A DNA stretch of 64,000 nt from Notamacropus eugenii (lineage: Eukaryota; Chordata; Mammalia; Diprotodontia; Macropodidae), in assembly GCF_028372415.1 (NCBI RefSeq), contig NC_092878.1:139520804-139584803 (forward strand), given 5' to 3'. A program made the position numbers and the translations under genes. The number at the start of each line of letters is the position of its first letter. The first letter of the stretch is position 1. The notes below the pieces were generated by a model, which ran no database searches, was not told the DNA's origin, and saw nothing but the letters and a program-made list of their open reading frames with translations. Of this stretch, positions 47,385-58,502 are shown in pieces.

Positions 47385-48099
47385 TTTTTTTTTTCAATAT
47401 TTATTCACTTATTTATTTTTAGTTTTCAACATTTACTTCCACAAGATTTTGAGTTCCAAATTTTCCCCATCTCTCCCCTCCATCCACTTCAAGAGATCGT
47501 GCATTCCATCTACCCATTCCCAAATCTGATTCCTTCTTCTGCCACATCCCTCCCTTCTCCCATCCCCTTTCCTTCTATTTTCTGGTAGGGCAAGATAGAT
47601 TTCTATACTCCATTGCTTCTATGTCTTATTTCCCAGTTGCATGTACAAACAATTTTTAACATTTGTTTTTAAAACTTCCAGTTCCAACTTCTCTCAGTTC
47701 CTCCCTCCCCATCCATTCCCAAGGAGAAAGCATGCAATTTGGTATAGCTTATGTATGTGGAGTCATGCAAAACACTTCCATAATAGCCATGATATGAAAG
47801 ACTAACTGTATTTCCCTCCATCCTATACTGCCCCCCTATTTATTCTATTGTTTCTTTTGATCGTTTCCCTCCTCAAAAGTATTTACTCTAATTACCCTGT
47901 CCTCCCATTTGATCTCCCTTCTATCATCCCACAACCCCTAATTATTCCCTTCCCTCTACTTTCCTATAGTGAAACATAGATTTTCATACCAAGTTGACTC
48001 TGCATGTTATTTCCTCCTTAAGCCAAATCTGATTAGAGTAAGGTTCACTCTTTCCCACTCACCTCCCCCTTCTTCCCCTCCATTAAAAAAGCTTTTTCT
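47385..48099 (-). mobile_element. HAL1 3' UTR arm of an inverted element
   Basis: Antisense HAL1 3' UTR including the T-rich complement of the A-tail (47385-47394) and the block 'tagttttcaacatttacttc' that also begins the 37990 copy. It stops at 'gctttttct' (48099), where a sense-strand HAL1 5' end begins immediately. Confidence 0.8.
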
Positions 48100-48869
48100 G
48101 GGGGGCAGAACCAAGATGGTGGAGTAGAAGGATGGACCTGCTCTAGATCTCCCTCATACCCTTAAAATACCTGCAAAAATAACTCTAAACAAATTCTAGA
48201 GCAGTAAAAGTCACAAAATGACAGAATGAAACAGATTTCCAGCCCAAGAAAACCTGGAAGGCCCACAGTAAGGGTCAATCACTCCAGGCTCAGAGTGGAG
48301 CATGTCCCAACCTGGGCTGTGTGGCATGGACAGGACTGGATCAAGCTTCAGGACAACCGCTATGGTTTCCAGATTTCTCAACCCACAAACTCCAAAGACA
48401 TTTTCAAGGGTCAGTAAGAAAGCTGTTTCACCTGGGGGAGAGGGGAACTCTGTAGGACCCCAGTCCCCAGGGTGGTGGCAGCCTCTGTAGCTGCAGTTTC
48501 CATTCTTAGAGCCCTTGGTCTAAACCCCATGGGGGAATTGAGCTGATGATCTGAGTATCAATCCTGAGTAGCAGTCCAGGGTGAGAAGGAGTGCTAGTGT
48601 GGTGGAACTGATGGAGGCTGTGAAGAGGGAATCCTACTAGAAGTTCCAGGGCAGAAAAGAGTGCTTTTGATTGCTCACAAACCAGAGTGCAGGCCTGGGG
48701 AGGAGTAAACACCTCTGCCTTGATTATTCCACTTTGGAGGAACTGAGAACTTACAGTTCCTAGAGATCCTAGAGATATCATAAAACAGCCACACAAAAAC
48801 TCTAAAGCCTGGGGTAGTATAACCACCATTTGACAAAGGACTCAAAAATCAAGGAACTGAAAAAATAAG

Positions 48870-49940
48870 ACTATAGAAGGTTACTTTCTTGGTGAACAGA
48901 TATTTTCTTCCATCCTTTCAGATGAGGAAGAACAATGTTTACCATCAGGAAAAGACACAGAAGTCAAGGTTTTGAAGACATCAAAGTCAAGGCTTCTACA
49001 TCCGAAACCTCCCAAAAAATGCAATGGTCTCAGTCCATGGAAGAGCTCAAAAAGAATTTTGAAAATCAAGTAAGAGAAGTGGAGAAAAAATTGTGAAGAG
49101 AAATGAGAGCGATGAAAGAAAATCATGAAAAGCGAGTCAACAGCTTGCTAAAAGAGACTCAAAAAATGCTGAAGAAAATGGCACCTTTAAAAATAGATTC
49201 ACCCAAATAGCAAAGGAGGTCCAAAAAGCTGAAGATGGGAAGAAGGCTTTAAAAAGCAGAATTAGAGGTTCAAAAGCTCAACGAAGGAAATGGCTCTTTA
49301 AAAATTAGAATGGAGCAGATGGAAGCTAATGACTCTATGAGAAACTAAGAAATCACAAAATGAAACAAAAATAATAAAAAAAAATAGAGGACAATGTGGT
49401 ATATCTTATTGGAAAAACAGCTGACCTGGAAAATAGATCCAGGAGAGATAATTTAAAAATTATTGATCTACCTGAAAATGATGATCGAAAAAAAGAACCT
49501 AGACATCATCTTCGAAGAAATTGTCGAGAAAACCTGTCCTGATATTCTAGAACAAGAGGAAAAAACAGAAGTGGAAGGAATTGACTGATACCCTCCTGAA
49601 AGAGACCCCAAAAGAAAAACTCCTAGGAATTTTGTAGCCAAGTTCCAGAATTCGCAGGTCAAGGAGAAAGTATTGCAAGCATCCAGAAAGAATGGTGGAA
49701 GTATTGTGGAAGTACAATCCGGAAAACACAGAATTTAGCAGTTCCTATACTAAAGGATCAAAGGGCTTGACATACGATGTTGTGGAGATCAAAGAAAATA
49801 GGATTAAAACAAAGAACAACCTACCCAGCAAAAGTCAGTATAATACTTCAGGGATAAAAGTAGATTTTCAATGAAATAGAGGACTTCCAAACATTCTTGA
49901 TGAAAAGACCCAAGCTGAATAGATAATTTAACTTTCAAAT
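48870..49940 (+). pseudogene. HAL1 ORF1, broken
   Basis: Acidic N-terminus near 48915-48960, coiled coil about 49010-49340, RRM-like zone 49430-49700, C-terminal domain 49700-49940 (an open piece in the off-frame at 49692-49874). Multiple stops and a TGA at about 49095. Confidence 0.7.
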
Positions 49941-50069
49941 ACAAGAATCAAGAGAAACATGAAAAGGAAAAAGAGGCCATTAGGAACTCATTAAAGTTGA
50001 AGTGTTTTCATTCCTACACAGAATGATGTTATTGGTAAGTCATGAAAACTTTTTAAATATTAGGGTAGT

Positions 50070-50260
50070 TAATATATATATATATATATGTATATATATA
50101 GTTTTATGTATATATGTATACATATATAATATATATGTGTGTGTATGTGTGCATGGGTATTTATGTGTATATTATATATGTGTATATATATGTGTACATG
50201 GGGGTATGTATGTATGTATGTATGTATGTGTCCATATATATGTATATACACACATGGACA
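50070..50260. repeat. (TA)n/(TG)n/(TATG)n microsatellite
   Basis: Long compound tract in the HAL1 spacer. It yields shadow ORFs of Tyr, Ile and Val on both strands. Confidence 0.9.
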
Positions 50261-50329
50261 TACACATACATAGACAGAGGGTACAGGGTGACATGAATAT
50301 GAAGGGAGAATAACTAAAAAATAAAATTT

Positions 50330-50490
50330 GCTGTTGAGTGGAATGTACTACACAACCCTTTAGCACACCAAAAATTTCAGGCAGTCCATGGAAAATGTAG
50401 AAGATAACCATTTTTCATGGGCTGCCTGAAATTCTTTGGCATGCCCACGGGCTGTAAGTGGCCCCTGGGCCACAAGTTGTGCAGGGCTGA
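50330..50490. mobile_element. Fold-back (palindromic) DNA element
   Basis: Arms 50364-50397 and 50409-50443 are inverted copies ('aatttcaggcagtccatgg' against the complement of 'ccatgggctgcctgaaatt', with a few mismatches) around an 11-bp loop. Outer parts 'actacacaaccc' and 'gggccacaagttgtgcaggg' look like degraded terminal repeats of a hAT-like MITE. Family not named. Confidence 0.55.
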
Positions 50491-50499
50491 TTTATAGAG

Positions 50500-50755
50500 T
50501 TTGTTCAGACATCTAAATTGCCAAAGTCATCCACCACACCCTGGGCCATTGTTAGTCATCCCGACTTTTGTCCTGCCACTGGACTTCAATGACTCTGGAA
50601 GAGAGAGAGAGAGAGGCTGATGACTTCGTGCAATTTATCCTCGTTTAAATTCAATTAGTGGGCAAGTCAAGATATTACCCATACACACCATACCCTCAAC
50701 TCCTCATGTTGATGTCATTGGTCCTTTTTGAAAATGAAAAATAAACAACAGTAAC
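50500..50755 (+). mobile_element. SINE with RTE-type 3' tail
   Basis: Body with 'cccgacttttgtcctgccac', 'gaggctgatgacttcgtgca' and 'taaattcaattagtgggcaa'. The 3' end 'tgatgtcattggtccttttt' plus 'gaaaatgaaaaataaacaac' parallels the RTE end at 10230-10270. Full length, diverged; mobilised in trans by an RTE. Confidence 0.75.
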
Positions 50756-52895
50756 AATATCTTCTACATTTTCACAGATTGGCTATCCCCACACTCTTCC
50801 GTAATTTTCAAATTATTGAAAAAAATTTATCCCTTTCCCAGCTTCCTTGTATCTATTGCTTTCTTTTTCTATACTCAACTAACTTTCCACTGTGCCATTA
50901 CCCCTAAACTTATTAGAATAAATTGGATATTTTTGTTTGTCCAAGTAACATTGATTCAATTGCTCCTCCTTACTTTTGTCTGATTGTTTCCCTTAAACAT
51001 TAATTCCCTTACATTTATCCCTTGTGAGCCCCCTTTTTATAATCATGTCTTTAAAAACAAAATCTTATCTTGCTCTAACATGTATGTATTGTGTTATTAC
51101 AAATAGAATTAAATTTCGCATATAGTTTCAGTTATTCTACATATTCAACATCTAGTACAATGCCTGACACATAGTAGTCACTTAAGAAATACTTGTCTCT
51201 TGAATTACTGATTTAGAAACTCTAACAAAAAAAAAGTAAATTAAGCCCGTCTGGTAATACATGATAATACATGGTAATACATAATGAAGTAATACAAATT
51301 TTGCAGTCTGTGCTAATATTTCCATCCAACTCCTTCCCCATTGTTGTATTCCATTTTCAGCTGGATAATCCAATTATATTTGATTCATCTGCTCTTCATT
51401 TTGGAATACCTTTTTCCTGTTTTTTTTTTGTTTTGTTTTGTTTTTTTGTAGAATTAGTTTACATTGAAATTCTGAAATTTAACTGTTAAGTTTTTGAAAT
51501 TTCAGTCTTTGGTAATCAACTCTCTAATCCTAAATTGTGACTAGGAAAAGTCAAAGTTTTCTGTCTCATATAATGTCTGGAGTTCAGAGCAAGTCATTGC
51601 TATGAGGTGATGAGATAGAACTCACCCCATCAAGAGTTTGAAACAAACATTTATCAGGCTGTGTTGGATGTACCCACTGTGGGGTGCAGATGGTTAAGAC
51701 GATTTAGAACTTTAGGCAGCTAATCCTTCATCTCTTATTTCAGAATGCTTCATCATCTGTGGAGGTGTTTAGCTTTCTCCCTTTTTTCTGATATAACCTG
51801 AATTAAAAGAAATTTCAATATTGAACCCTGGGTATATTTGAGGGTGTTGGGACTCTGCTACCCAATATTCATAGGAACCTAGATTTTATATGGATGTGTA
51901 CATGCACATATATACATAGACATATGTGTATATACATGTACATGTGGAGATATGCTTTATTAGCAAATCAGTTTGCTGAGGGGTGTTAGCAAGAGGCAGA
52001 GAGAAGAAAAAAACCCTTAAACTTTGGGCTCAATTTTCCTGGTTCCAACCTGGTCCACATGACCTTGCTTTGAATCATGGGTGAAATTGAAAAAAAAGTT
52101 ATATTCATTACATAAATTATTTCCAACTAGAAGCAGTACCTAGTAACTCAGCCCCCTAGAGGTTTGCAGTGGAAAGTACTCAAATATTTGTTGAAGATGG
52201 TCTGTAGCAGAGGTATTCTGGGTAATGTCATCTTTTCCAAGTCCTTCAATTCACCCTGCTAGAAATACTATCTATAAAGCCTCTTGCTTTAGCCATTAAT
52301 AAATTTCTTTTTTTCTCCCTTCTGTATTTCTTACATATTTCACCCCTGATCACTTCTATTTCCCTCATACACATAACATGTCTTCGGATTTTCCTTGGCA
52401 CAGTATTAGATAAGTCTCCATCTTATTTTCCAGAGCTGTTACAATCATCCCCTTTTGATATTGCATTGGAAAAGAGTGGTTGCTAGGATGAGTTGTACCT
52501 GCCATATCAAAGAGAGTCAACAGATTAACATGAACTTTATCATTCACATTGCTGTAACAGCACATTCTTTGCTAAAATGACTACAATTTTCAGATGTTCT
52601 TAACATTTCACATGGCTAATTCATTTTGCAAAGGCTTGAAAATAATTGATGTATTTCTACTAGATTACAATCTCCCCTGGCAGACTTAGAGGGGAGAAAA
52701 ACATACTTCTCACCTTTTTTTTTCTTTTAGATTAGGAAAAAAAACAATACTTATTCAATAGAAGCAATGGAATAGGCAATTCATTTTGCTGAAGTGAAAG
52801 AAGAAAATTTTAAAAATAGAGGAAAACTCACTGTTTTTCGGAATTTTGCTATCACTTAACAGGAAAACTATAAGTTTATAAGAAAATATAAGCAG
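50756..52895. other. Mostly unassigned; L2/MIR 3' end at 51145-51215; LTR-like zone to 52330
   Basis: Positions 51145-51215 carry 'acaatgcctgacacatagta' and 'aagaaatacttgtctcttga', the shared L2/MIR tail. The zone 51960-52330 has 'ctataaagcctcttgc' and an aataaa downstream, which could be the end of an old LTR, but the borders cannot be fixed. No supported ORF. Confidence 0.35.
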
Positions 52896-52897
52896 TA

Positions 52898-52935
52898 GGT
52901 CCACAAAAATCTTAGCGCAGTGTTAAGCTTTAACA
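52898..52935. mobile_element. Mariner-like MITE fragment
   Basis: The stretch 'gtccacaaaaatcttagcg' plus 'cagtgttaagctttaa' is a diverged form of the same terminal arm as 25041-25090. Confidence 0.4.
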
Positions 52936-52937
52936 TC

Positions 52938-52945
52938 ACACACAA

Positions 52946-52979
<34 letters not shown>
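52938..52979. repeat. (CA)n microsatellite
   Basis: CA run. Confidence 0.95.
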
Positions 52980-52980
<1 letters not shown>

Positions 52981-54512
52981 ATGTAGATAGAAAGGAGGGA
53001 TGTGCATGTGTGCGTGTTCTTACTAAAATGCAAAATGGACCATAATTAATTCCTTATCCCTCTTGAGAACTATATTTTAGACATTCATTTATCAATAGGC
53101 ACAAGTCAGATAAATTGAAAATAAGAATTTCTTTTGTGAGAAGGGAGAAAATTCAAAGAAGTAATCAAAAGTCTAAAATGCCTTTCAAGTAGTGTACTTA
53201 AAGCAACAAATTAAGGTTCGAGTTTAATAGAATATTGAGTCTGTAGACATAAATTGGCATTTGTTTTTTTTGGTTTGGGAGACCTGAAAGTTATCATTTT
53301 TTGTTAAAGAATTGTTATTTAATTCTTTAAAAATCATTTATAGTGTGTTCTTATATTCGTGAAAATGGTTCATTTCCATGCATAAAAATTTTATTGCTCT
53401 CCTACCACTCTGGCAGAAAGCAAGAAATAGAAATAGAGAATAAGAAGGGATAGAGTAAAGATTACACTTTATAAAACTTATTCACATCAGTGACTACACC
53501 CATGAACTTCCACCTTGGTTTAAAAAAAAAGGGAGATAAAGATTTTACTCATTTCATCTGTCAGATATTAAATGTTTCTTTAAAATGGAAAATAAATGGC
53601 ATATGATGATATCAGAGACAGGAAGGTATGAAGGTTTACTTACTTTTCCTACTTGGACTAAAATCAGGAACTAGTATGTTATAATCAGGAAAGAATTAAG
53701 ACAGTTAAAAAAAAACAAAACTTCCTGTTTTCACCAATGATTCTTGATTTTTACGGTGTTTGGTGGCTAGAATTTTTATTAGTCAATTCAATTCGAAGTC
53801 TGAGTAGAAGTTCATTCTTTCAATGTTGATATCACTATCTTTCAAAGCAGCAAGTATGCAAGCTCTTGGTTTGTTCCTATCATTTAGAGTTTTTAGTAAA
53901 ATATAGTTCCGATGTCTGCAGCAGCACTTTTTACTGTTCAGAGGATTTTATTGTGATTCTTATCTATAATCTTGTAAGGCAAGCTAAGAATACCATTGCA
54001 TCCCCTTGGGTTTTGCCATCACAGCACGCTAGCAGCTGCCAGGTGTTTGTTTGGTTAGCTATGTGTGATTGAGCCACCTGGTCACTTTGGCATTCACGGG
54101 AACCAGATAGACAAAGAAAAATTCAATAGCAAATGCTTAGGGTTTTTAGGGGAAAGAAAAAGAATCTCTTTAAAATACCCCAGTAATTAATGCATTAAAA
54201 TTTGCAAAAAATTCCCAGGAGAGCAAATTGTATAAACGCTTTTGGAAACTATCACCTATAAACTTCATTTTTTACTTTCTTGAGTAATGGCTGATCTGTC
54301 AGTCATGTTCAGTTAATCACTTTACTTTTTAAATAATTTTTATTGCTACTTTTGACTTTTACAACACCTATATATCCTAATGTAAACTCCCCACATGGAA
54401 GTTTACATTAATCTATAATTATATAATCTTCTTTGTATCCATCGCTTAGAACAGAGAATTAAAAAAAAAAAAGATTAACAAAACATACTTAAAAGTCTAA
54501 AATTGTCTAGAG
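52980..54512. other. Unassigned; contains an 11-bp perfect hairpin at 54378-54410
   Basis: Arms taatgtaaact (54378-54388) and agtttacatta (54400-54410) are exact reverse complements with an 11-bp loop. The rest shows no element. A region at 53850-54110 is less AT-rich, with no domain in its ORF (53866-54072). Confidence 0.45.
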
Positions 54513-54622
54513 AAGGAGTGGGGAACCTGTAGCCACAAGGCCACATGTGACCCTCTGGTTCCTCAAGTACAGCCCTTTGAATGAATCCAAACTTCACAAA
54601 ACAAATTTATTCCCCACCCCTG
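54513..54622. mobile_element. hAT-like non-autonomous DNA transposon (MITE)
   Basis: About 110 bp with inverted termini 'aggagtggggaacctg' (54514) and 'ttccccacccctg' (ending 54622). Inner sequence 'ccacatgtgaccctctggtt' and 'tgaatccaaacttcacaaaa' is the familiar marsupial hAT MITE type. The left flank contains tctaga, which fits the hAT target preference, but no right copy remains. Confidence 0.8.
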
Positions 54623-55863
54623 AAAAGAGTTCCACATCCACAGCCTACGAACTCTGCAAAGAAAGAAGGATGTAAATTCTGATATCAATTAATGGTTTAC
54701 TGACTTTCCTAGTTTAGTGAGTTGTCATAGGAATCTTGGAATTCCTTGGCTGACTAAAGAACAGGGAATTCTATTGGCATTCCCTGAACTCACCATGTTT
54801 TTTCCTCTCTCTGCCCCCTGGTTCCTAAACAGCTTTCTTAGAAAATGTTCTCTGTAACTTTTTGAGAGGCTTCTTAAGACTTTCACAATTTCATCACTGC
54901 CTCTGGTACTCTTTCAACTTAAATAAAGTTACTCTAACACTGCTAGCTTAGAGATATATTTCTTTCTGGGCCTAGATTTATCCTTACTATCTGAAGTTAC
55001 TTTTTTCTCCCTCCAAAGCCCCCCTCTCCATTTTCTCCCCTGCTTCTCTCTCTGATCTCCCACCTTAATTTTCTCTTCTCTGTCTCTGTTTCTCTGTCTC
55101 TGTCTCTGTCTCTCTGTCTCTGTCTCTCTGTCTCTCTCTCTGTCTCTCTCTCTGTCTCTTTGTCTCTGTCTCTGTCTCTCTCTCTTTCTCTCTCTCCCTC
55201 TCTTTCCCTCTGTCCCTTTCCATTTAGCCTTAGTTATATTCACTAACAGCTGAAAGAGTTCCCTAAGTTAATGTTCCATTAATTGAATGCCTTCAGAGGT
55301 TTATCTTTTTTTTTCCTAAATTTGGCATATTCAGGTCATAGATATCCTGACTTTGTCTGCTTTGGCATACTTCTATCACAGATGCAGGTGCTCTCAGAAA
55401 TGTTTTCTCTTTTGGCAGCTTCCACCAGAATTTTCTTTTCCTATCATGGGTTCTAACTTTTCTGGATGGGAAATGTATTCTAAATGGACAAGTCCTTTGA
55501 AGGGCCATTAATAGCTTTTTTGAAATAATTTTGAAAACAGCACAGAGTAAAATACATAAATCAATTTAATAAAGTAAAATGAAATATGCATGCAATTCTG
55601 ACTTTACCATAACTCTTTTTAAAGTTTCAAAAATGGTTTAACTATAAGAATAATGACTCCTAATTCGAAAAGAATTGCTAGGGAAAATTGAAAACTTTCT
55701 GCCAAGTATCTTACACAAAACAACACAATTAGTCCCAAATGACTGTTCAATTTAATTATGAAATTCACCTAAAACAATAAGAGAAATTGATAGATTATTT
55801 TTCATCACTATGGGAGGGGAATTGCTGAATCAAGCATGTTAGTAGACAGTATAAAGATACAAT
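54623..55863. other. Unassigned, with a TC-rich tract
   Basis: Apart from the TC/CTGT tract at 55075-55215 no feature is recognised. Confidence 0.45.
55075..55215. repeat. (CTGTCT)n/(TC)n low-complexity tract
   Basis: Mixed TCTC and CTGTCTCT units. The minus-strand ORF over it (54929-55243, Arg-Glu-Arg-Asp repeats) is an artefact of the tract. Confidence 0.95.
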
Positions 55864-56110
55864 TATTGTCAGTTGTTTTTCAGTCATTCCTAACTCTTCA
55901 TGATCCTTTTTGGTGTTTTCTTGGAAAAAATACTGCAGTGCTTCACCATTTTCTTTTCCAGATCATTTCAACAGATGAAGAAACTAAGGCAAATAAGGTT
56001 AAGTAACTTACTCAAGGTCACACAACTAGAAAGTTTCTGAGGTCAGATTTTAACTCAGGTCTTCCTGACTCCAGGTCTGATGCTTCATCCACTGTGACAC
56101 CTAGCTGTCC
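55864..56110 (-). mobile_element. MAR1-type SINE, antisense
   Basis: Order on the plus strand: BovB-like tail ('cagtcattcctaactcttca'), 'cagtgcttcaccattttctt', CORE ('cagatgaagaaactaaggca'), head ('gacacctagctgtcc'). Full length. Confidence 0.85.
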
Positions 56111-56219
56111 TACAGAAGTACAATAGATCATAACATTATAAGGAATTGAAAAGATTTTGAATGAGTAAAAGTGAAATAATCCAGGATTAGAAGCAAAACT
56201 GTTTATGAGGAGGTAAAGT

Positions 56220-56317
56220 CCCTGTCCCAAAAAGCCCTGATAGAGGCATCCAAGAAATTAAGAAGAGCCATTTCCTGTTGAACAAGTGGGTAAAAGATAT
56301 GAACAAATAATACAAAA
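56220..56317 (+). mobile_element. L1 ORF2 C-terminal fragment (first part)
   Basis: 'gagccatttcctgttgaaca' and 'gggtaaaagatatgaacaaa' are the start of the L1 C-terminal block; interrupted by the SINE at 56318-56485. Confidence 0.6.
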
Positions 56318-56485
56318 TATCATAGACAGATCTGAATTAACATTGGAGGTCTTTTATTCCAACCCTTTCCATTTTACAGATGAGAAACTGAGAACAGAAA
56401 AGTTAATGGAATTGTCCAAGGTCAATCAACTAAGAAATGAAAGGGCCATGATTTGAATCTAAATTCTCTTATTACAAAGTCAGCC
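56318..56485 (-). mobile_element. CORE-SINE, MIR-like, inside L1
   Basis: Same kind as 18650-18815: 'tccattttacagatgagaaa', then 'ggaattgtccaaggtcaatc'. Confidence 0.55.
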
Positions 56486-56965
56486 TATCAAAATGACTTA
56501 AACAGAAAGAAAACACTATTAACAATGTAAGAAAAAATGATTACAAATCTTTGATAATAAGGAAAACGCAAGTCAGAGTAACCTTGGGAATTTTCTTCAC
56601 AATCAGTATATTGGAAAATATGAGAAAATAAGGAATGTTGGAAGTCTGACAGGGGAAAAAAGCATTGTAAATACACTGTTGATGGAACTGCAAATTGGTC
56701 CAACTATAATGAAAACATGATTTAAAAAATGAGTTTAAAATATGTACTAAAATGTTCATTTCTTTTGACTCAGACATTTGGCCTTTTGCTCAACTTACAG
56801 TCTGAAGAGGTCAAAGAAAAAGAAACGTGTCCAGAACACAAAAATAGGCTTTGAATTAGGGTTTTTTTGTTCATTTTAGTAGGAAAAAACTGGAAATGGA
56901 AGGAGTGACTAAAATGTGATACATTCATGATAAAATGTTACTTCATCATAAAGTATCAATAAACA
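56486..56965 (+). mobile_element. L1 ORF2 C-terminal fragment (second part)
   Basis: Continues 56220-56317: 'cgcaagtcagagtaacc', 'aatacactgttgatggaact', 'gcaaattggtccaactataa', and 'ggaaaaaactggaaatgg' near 56882. Stops in every frame. Confidence 0.65.
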
Positions 56966-58000
56966 CTTAATAATCAGCTGTTATATGCTAGATATTATGT
57001 TAAGTGACAGGGAAGATCTCAGAAAATTCAGAGTCTAATCGGAAGAGATCATGAAAACAACTGTGCATTAAAAACATATATTCAGGGCAGTTTGAAGCTA
57101 ATCAGAAGAGGGAACACGCATACTTAAGTGGAAAAGGAAAACTTCCTGTAAAAAAGGTGAGATTTTACCTGGGATTTTGAGAAAGATAGTGAAGCAGGAT
57201 GGAGAGGGAGAGAGTTACATGCATGAAGGGCAGACAACAAAAGTTCCCTATGTTGGGAGATGGTATGTCATTGTCATTAGATAATAGACTATGTAGAGGG
57301 GAATAAGGTACAAGAAAACCAGAAAAATAGGAGAAGAAAAGACATGTTATGAAGGACTTTAAAAGGCAAAGACATGATTTTGTATTTGATTCTTGAAATA
57401 GTAGGGAGCCAATGGATTTTATTGAATAAGGGGGCAGGGAGGAAGCACATTGTCAGAAATGACTATTCCAATTCTTGTTCATACTCCACCCAGTTCCATC
57501 ACCTTTCTAAATCTCATGTTTGACCACGTCATGCTAAGGAAAAATCAAGGGACTTGGCAACTGATTGCATATGGAGAGAGAGGAGAGGAACACCCATGAT
57601 TAGTGGGCATGACTCAGATGAAGAACTAACAAAGGATACTAAAAGAAACAGTCAGCTAAGTAGAAGAACCAGAAGAGAGCAGTGTCACCAAAACCTAGAT
57701 AGAAGAGAATTTCAAAGAAAGGTAAGTGATTTAGTGAAAGGCATAGAAGTAACCAGAAGAATAATGATGTGAAAAAGGCCATTTGATTTTTCAATTCAGA
57801 GATCATTATTATCTTTAGAGAGAAGGGTAGTTTTACTTGAATGGAGAGGTCAGAAACTAGACTGCTGAGAATTAAGAAGACAGTGAGAAAGAAGAATGGA
57901 AGCACCATTGTAGATGGACTTGTCAAGGGGTTTAGTCATGAAAGAGAAGATTAATACAGAGCGTTAGCTAATAGGATTGGGAGGGGGAAACATGAGCATC
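56966..58000. other. Probable ancient repeat, unassigned
   Basis: Purine-rich stretch with phrases like 'cacttaataatcagctgtta', 'gaaggactttaaaaggcaaa' and 'gagccaatggattttattga', similar to an old mammalian interspersed repeat I cannot name. It seems to go on after the HAL1 insertion, at 61551-62420. Confidence 0.35.
57989..58000. repeat. Target-site duplication, left (aacatgagcatc)
   Basis: Matches 61539-61550 (aacatgaacatc) with one mismatch, on both sides of the antisense element 58001-61538. Confidence 0.85.
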
Positions 58001-58007
58001 TTTTTTT

Positions 58008-58496
58008 AAAAATTATTTTATTTGTTTTCAGTGTTCTACAATCATTTCCATGTATCTTAGTTTTTTCCCCTCCCTCCCTCCTTCCCTCTCTACCTCTGAA
58101 CTCCCTCCCTGAGATGGCACACAGTTTTATATAACTTCTATACATACATTCCTATTAAATACATTTTCATGTTAGTCATATTGCATAGAAGAATTAAAAT
58201 GAATGGGAGAAATCATAAAACAAACCAAAATATAATGCAAAAGAAAATATCTGCTTCAATCTGCGATTGAATTCCACAGTTCTTTCTCTGAATGTGGAAG
58301 GCATTTTGGCTTAAGAGACCCCTGGGAATTTTTTAAGTCCTTGCATTGCAATGTAGTACTAAGTCTACCAGAAAAATTCCACTCACACTGTGGTTGTTTC
58401 TGTGTACAAAGTTCTCCTGGTTCTGCTCTTTTCTCTCAGCCATCACTTCATATAAGTCTTTCTAGGCCTCTCTGAAGTCTTCCTGTTCATCATTCC
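58008..58496 (-). repeat. 3' module copy A (distal in the element)
   Basis: Pairs with 58503-58990 over its full length. Shared landmarks include 'gtgttctacaatca', 'ttgcatagaagaattaaa', 'aagttctcctggtt' and 'aggcctctctgaagtct'. Confidence 0.9.
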
Positions 58497-58502
58497 TTTT
58501 TT

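Larger units (their letters stand above)
48100..50327 (+). mobile_element. HAL1 5' arm (5' UTR, ORF1, spacer) of an inverted element
   Basis: Begins with 'gcagaaccaagatggtgg', the family's 5' end, then the 5' UTR (48100-48870), ORF1 (about 48870-49940) and the post-ORF1 spacer with an expanded TA/TG tract. It ends at 'ctaaaaaataaaattt' (50327), about 80 bp of element sequence short of where the opposing arm begins. The two arms together make one complete element with no overlap. Confidence 0.8.

Noticed and set aside
51960-52330. Second solo LTR
   Set aside because: TATA-like and poly(A)-like motifs exist, but no TG...CA ends with a target duplication could be found, so it is mentioned only as a possibility.
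54929-55243. Minus-strand ORF of Arg-Asp-Arg-Glu repeats, like an RS/RD-domain protein
   Set aside because: Direct product of the CTGTCTCT low-complexity tract; no flanking coding signal.
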